A stretch of 64,000 bases of DNA from Psychroserpens ponticola (GTDB lineage: Bacteria; Bacteroidota; Bacteroidia; Flavobacteriales; Flavobacteriaceae), in assembly GCF_023556315.2 (NCBI RefSeq), contig NZ_CP116221.1:3486001-3550000 (forward strand), written 5' to 3'. Each line of letters begins with the position of its first letter. Position 1 is the stretch's first letter. Shown one piece after another: positions 62,487 through 64,000 of this stretch. The notes under the pieces were generated by a model. The model did not search any database. It was not told the origin of the DNA and saw only the letters and a program-made list of their open reading frames with translations. Made by a program: the position numbers and the translations under genes.

Positions 62487-62958
62487 ATGGAATTAATTCA
62501 CGAATCTTATCATAGACCAATTGACTCTCCCAACCTCTATAAAAGAGATAATCTGCCAACTTTTTTCGTTTCTTTTGAATATTAGTTTCTCTTAGTGTTG
62601 CTGTTTTTTTTTCTGCAAGTGTATTGAATGTGTCAAAATAATCGTTCATATCAATTTCTTTTAGAGCAATTGAAATAATCGTTTTGTTAATATCTTTTCG
62701 TTTCAACTCTAACTGAATCCTTTGTTTTCCCCATTTCTTTATTCTGAATTTTCCACGCACAAAAACCCTTGCAAAACGTTCTTCATTTAAAAAATTATGT
62801 TGAAGTAAATGAACAATGATTTTATCTCTCGCCTCAGGAATCATCTTCATTTCATATAGTTTTTGTGTAACTTCTTTATGACAACGTTCTTGATAAACAC
62901 AGTAACGCTCTAATCGTTTTTGTGCTTCATCTACGGTATATGTTTTTCTAGGAATCAT
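62485..62958 (-). CDS. recX: Regulatory protein RecX
   Basis: A 157-residue all-helical modulator of RecA filaments. The start at 62958 gives the normal N-terminus MIPRKTYTVDEAQKRLERYC; an open frame goes 6 codons further up, but the promoter box lies there. Repeated three-helix blocks are visible: RLERYCVYQERCHKEVTQKLYEM, then LLQHNFLNEERFARVFVRGKFRIKKWGKQRI with the family signature (F/Y-x-x-x-R-x-x-x-K-x-W-G-x-x-R-I), then LADYLFYRGWESQLVYDKI. recA itself is not in the window. Its -7 box lies 4 bases before the ATG, suggesting a leaderless mRNA. Confidence 0.93.
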   Translation of the reverse strand: MIPRKTYTVDEAQKRLERYCVYQERCHKEVTQKLYEMKMIPEARDKIIVHLLQHNFLNEERFARVFVRGKFRIKKWGKQRIQLELKRKDINKTIISIALKEIDMNDYFDTFNTLAEKKTATLRETNIQKKRKKLADYLFYRGWESQLVYDKIRELIP

Positions 62959-62962
62959 ATAA

Positions 62963-62970
62963 CAAAAATA
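62963..62970 (-). promoter_or_regulatory. Putative -7 box of recX, 4 bases before the ATG
   Basis: Reads TATTTTTG on the minus strand, a full match to TAnnTTTG, 4 bases from the recX ATG. No clear -33 element is seen. Confidence 0.42.
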
Positions 62971-63027
62971 TAACAATTTGTTAATAAATATGTTGACTTA
63001 AACTGCTCATTTTTAACTATTTTTACT

Positions 63028-63035
63028 TAAATTTG
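63028..63035 (+). promoter_or_regulatory. Putative -7 box of the lamin-tail protein gene
   Basis: TAAATTTG followed by CTAG, a full match to TAnnTTTG, 36 bases before the ATG at 63072. A TTTTT stretch about 15 bases upstream is a weak -33 candidate. Confidence 0.42.
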
Positions 63036-63071
63036 CTAGCTTGCCTTTATGGCAATTAATTGATTATCCCT

Positions 63072-64000
63072 ATGAAAAAAAAATACGCTCATATCGTTAT
63101 CACATTCTTTTGTGGTATTATGTTTTCTTATGGACAAGTATCAGACTTGATTATATCTGAGTATGTTGAAGGATCCAGTAATAATAAATATATTGAAATT
63201 TATAATGGAACTGGAAGTGCAGTTGACCTTACAGATTATGAGGTTTGGAGAGCTGCAAATGGTAATGCTTGGCCTGATGCAAAAATTTTACCAACCGGAA
63301 CTTTAGCTGATGGTGCAACTTATGTGATTGCTCACACTTTAGCAAACGGAACTATTTTAGCTGCTGCAGATTTAACATCTTATAATGCCTCATGGAATGG
63401 TGATGATGCCGTAGGTTTAGCCAAAGATATTGCTGGAACTTTTACTCTTATCGATGCTGTAGGTGTAGGTGGAGTAGATCCAGGGACAGCATGGAATGTA
63501 GCTGGAACAAACAATGCTACAGCCAATCATACTTTAGTTCGAAAAGTTAATACCTGTGCACCAAATACAAACTGGGTTACTTCAGCAGGTACTACAGTGG
63601 CAAATAGTGAATGGGTAGTGACCGCTGTTGATGACTTTGCTAGCCTTGACTCTCATACTTCCGTTTGTACGGATACTTATTTAAATTTCGCAGTTGCTTC
63701 GTCTACTTTAGTTGAAAACGGAGTTTCTATTGATGTTTGTGTCAGTATACTTAACCCTTCTGCTAGTGTAGCTACAACTGTAGATATTATTTTAGACGGA
63801 AGTTCATCTGCAACCAATGGAACCGATTACGATGATGGCACCTCTGCAATATCATTTCCAGTAACTGTAACTTTTCCAGCTAACACAACCGCAGATCAAT
63901 GTTTAACTATTTTTATTGCCATCGATGATTTAGTTTATGAAGGTGATGAAACTGTCGTTTTAGATTTAACTAATCCTACAGGAGGTACAGCTGCAGATTT
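63072..64000 (+). CDS. Secreted lamin-tail/Calx-beta domain protein (cut by window edge)
   Basis: The frame runs from an ATG at 63072 off the right edge (309 codons visible). The N-terminus MKKKYAHIVITFFCGIMFSYGQ is a signal peptide. Residues about 24-190 form a lamin-tail (LTD) domain: DLIISEYVEGSSNNKYIEIYNGTGSAVDLTDYEVW, then DAVGLAKDIAGTFTLIDAVG. From about 200 a Calx-beta-like domain begins: LNFAVASSTLVENGVSIDVCVSILNP and DDLVYEGDETVVLDLTNPTGGTA. Such proteins in Bacteroidota are often nucleases or adhesins with a T9SS tail; the part that would decide this lies outside the window. Confidence 0.88.
   Translation, partial: MKKKYAHIVITFFCGIMFSYGQVSDLIISEYVEGSSNNKYIEIYNGTGSAVDLTDYEVWRAANGNAWPDAKILPTGTLADGATYVIAHTLANGTILAAADLTSYNASWNGDDAVGLAKDIAGTFTLIDAVGVGGVDPGTAWNVAGTNNATANHTLVRKVNTCAPNTNWVTSAGTTVANSEWVVTAVDDFASLDSHTSVCTDTYLNFAVASSTLVENGVSIDVCVSILNPSASVATTVDIILDGSSSATNGTDYDDGTSAISFPVTVTFPANTTADQCLTIFIAIDDLVYEGDETVVLDLTNPTGGTAAD

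Overview
The window looks like a chromosomal stretch of a marine, gliding-type member of the Flavobacteriaceae (Bacteroidota). Support: very AT-rich DNA, few Shine-Dalgarno sequences, recurrent TAnnTTTG-type -7 promoter boxes, the gliding genes gldE and gldD, secreted proteins of the type IX secretion kind (one shows a C-terminal sorting domain), a TonB-dependent receptor with a carboxypeptidase-like N-terminal domain, and typical flavobacterial families (DUF4270, DUF3108, N-terminal-only glycogen synthase, GXHH-type IleRS). I cannot name the genus. No rRNA, tRNA, CRISPR array, prophage, transposase or origin was seen; it is mainly a housekeeping and catabolic region.

Layout. 1-3.5 kb: left-edge fragment of a large surface protein, xth, an OmpA-family lipoprotein, a Tas-like aldo-keto reductase. 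3.5-5.7 kb (minus): RNase G, a 29-residue basic protein and HU. 5.8-9.4 kb (plus): mutY, ssb, gldE, gldD. 9.4-16.7 kb (minus): aromatic amino acid catabolism (hmgA, hppD, tryptophan 2,3-dioxygenase) with a DUF3108 protein, an M23 peptidase lipoprotein and pgi. 16.9-20.9 kb (minus): uvrC and a patatin/beta-barrel protein. 21.0-23.9 kb (plus): a RimB-like protease, RimK, a succinylglutamate desuccinylase-like hydrolase and 5-formyl-THF cyclo-ligase. 23.9-30 kb (minus): FCY1-like deaminase, lspA, a DksA-like protein, ileS, two tiny membrane peptides and a Crp/Fnr gene broken by an in-frame stop. 30-40.3 kb (minus): a 1284-residue secreted protein, radA, two serine-less hydrolase-fold paralogues, a flippase-like membrane protein, panD and panC. 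40.4-49.4 kb (plus): glycogen synthase-like protein, DUF4270 lipoprotein, glmS, a TonB-dependent receptor and an SGNH lipoprotein. 49.5-51.4 kb: atpD and atpC. 51.5-60.9 kb: a biotin locus (bioF, bioD, bioA, a ketoacyl synthase, bioB) interleaved with a DUF2007 protein, a Coa1-like protein, an NfeD/flotillin pair and a DUF3784 protein. 61-64 kb: a JmjC-like protein, a small outer membrane barrel, recX, and the start of a lamin-tail/Calx-beta secreted protein.

How the genes work together. HppD and HmgA are consecutive steps of tyrosine degradation and TDO opens the tryptophan ring. PanC and PanD are adjacent pantothenate steps. BioF, BioA, BioD and BioB form the late biotin pathway. GldD and GldE belong to the gliding/type IX secretion machinery that would export proteins such as those at 30-34 kb and 63-64 kb.

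Most noteworthy: short palindromic repeats that sit in intergenic regions and also, exactly in frame, inside bioF and the nearby ketoacyl synthase gene; two overlapping, paralogous tiny membrane-peptide genes upstream of ileS; an IleRS whose HIGH motif reads GVHH; two paralogous hydrolase-fold proteins lacking the nucleophile serine; a nonsense mutation in a Crp/Fnr regulator; and four genes whose -7 box lies only 4-5 bases before the start codon, suggesting leaderless mRNAs.
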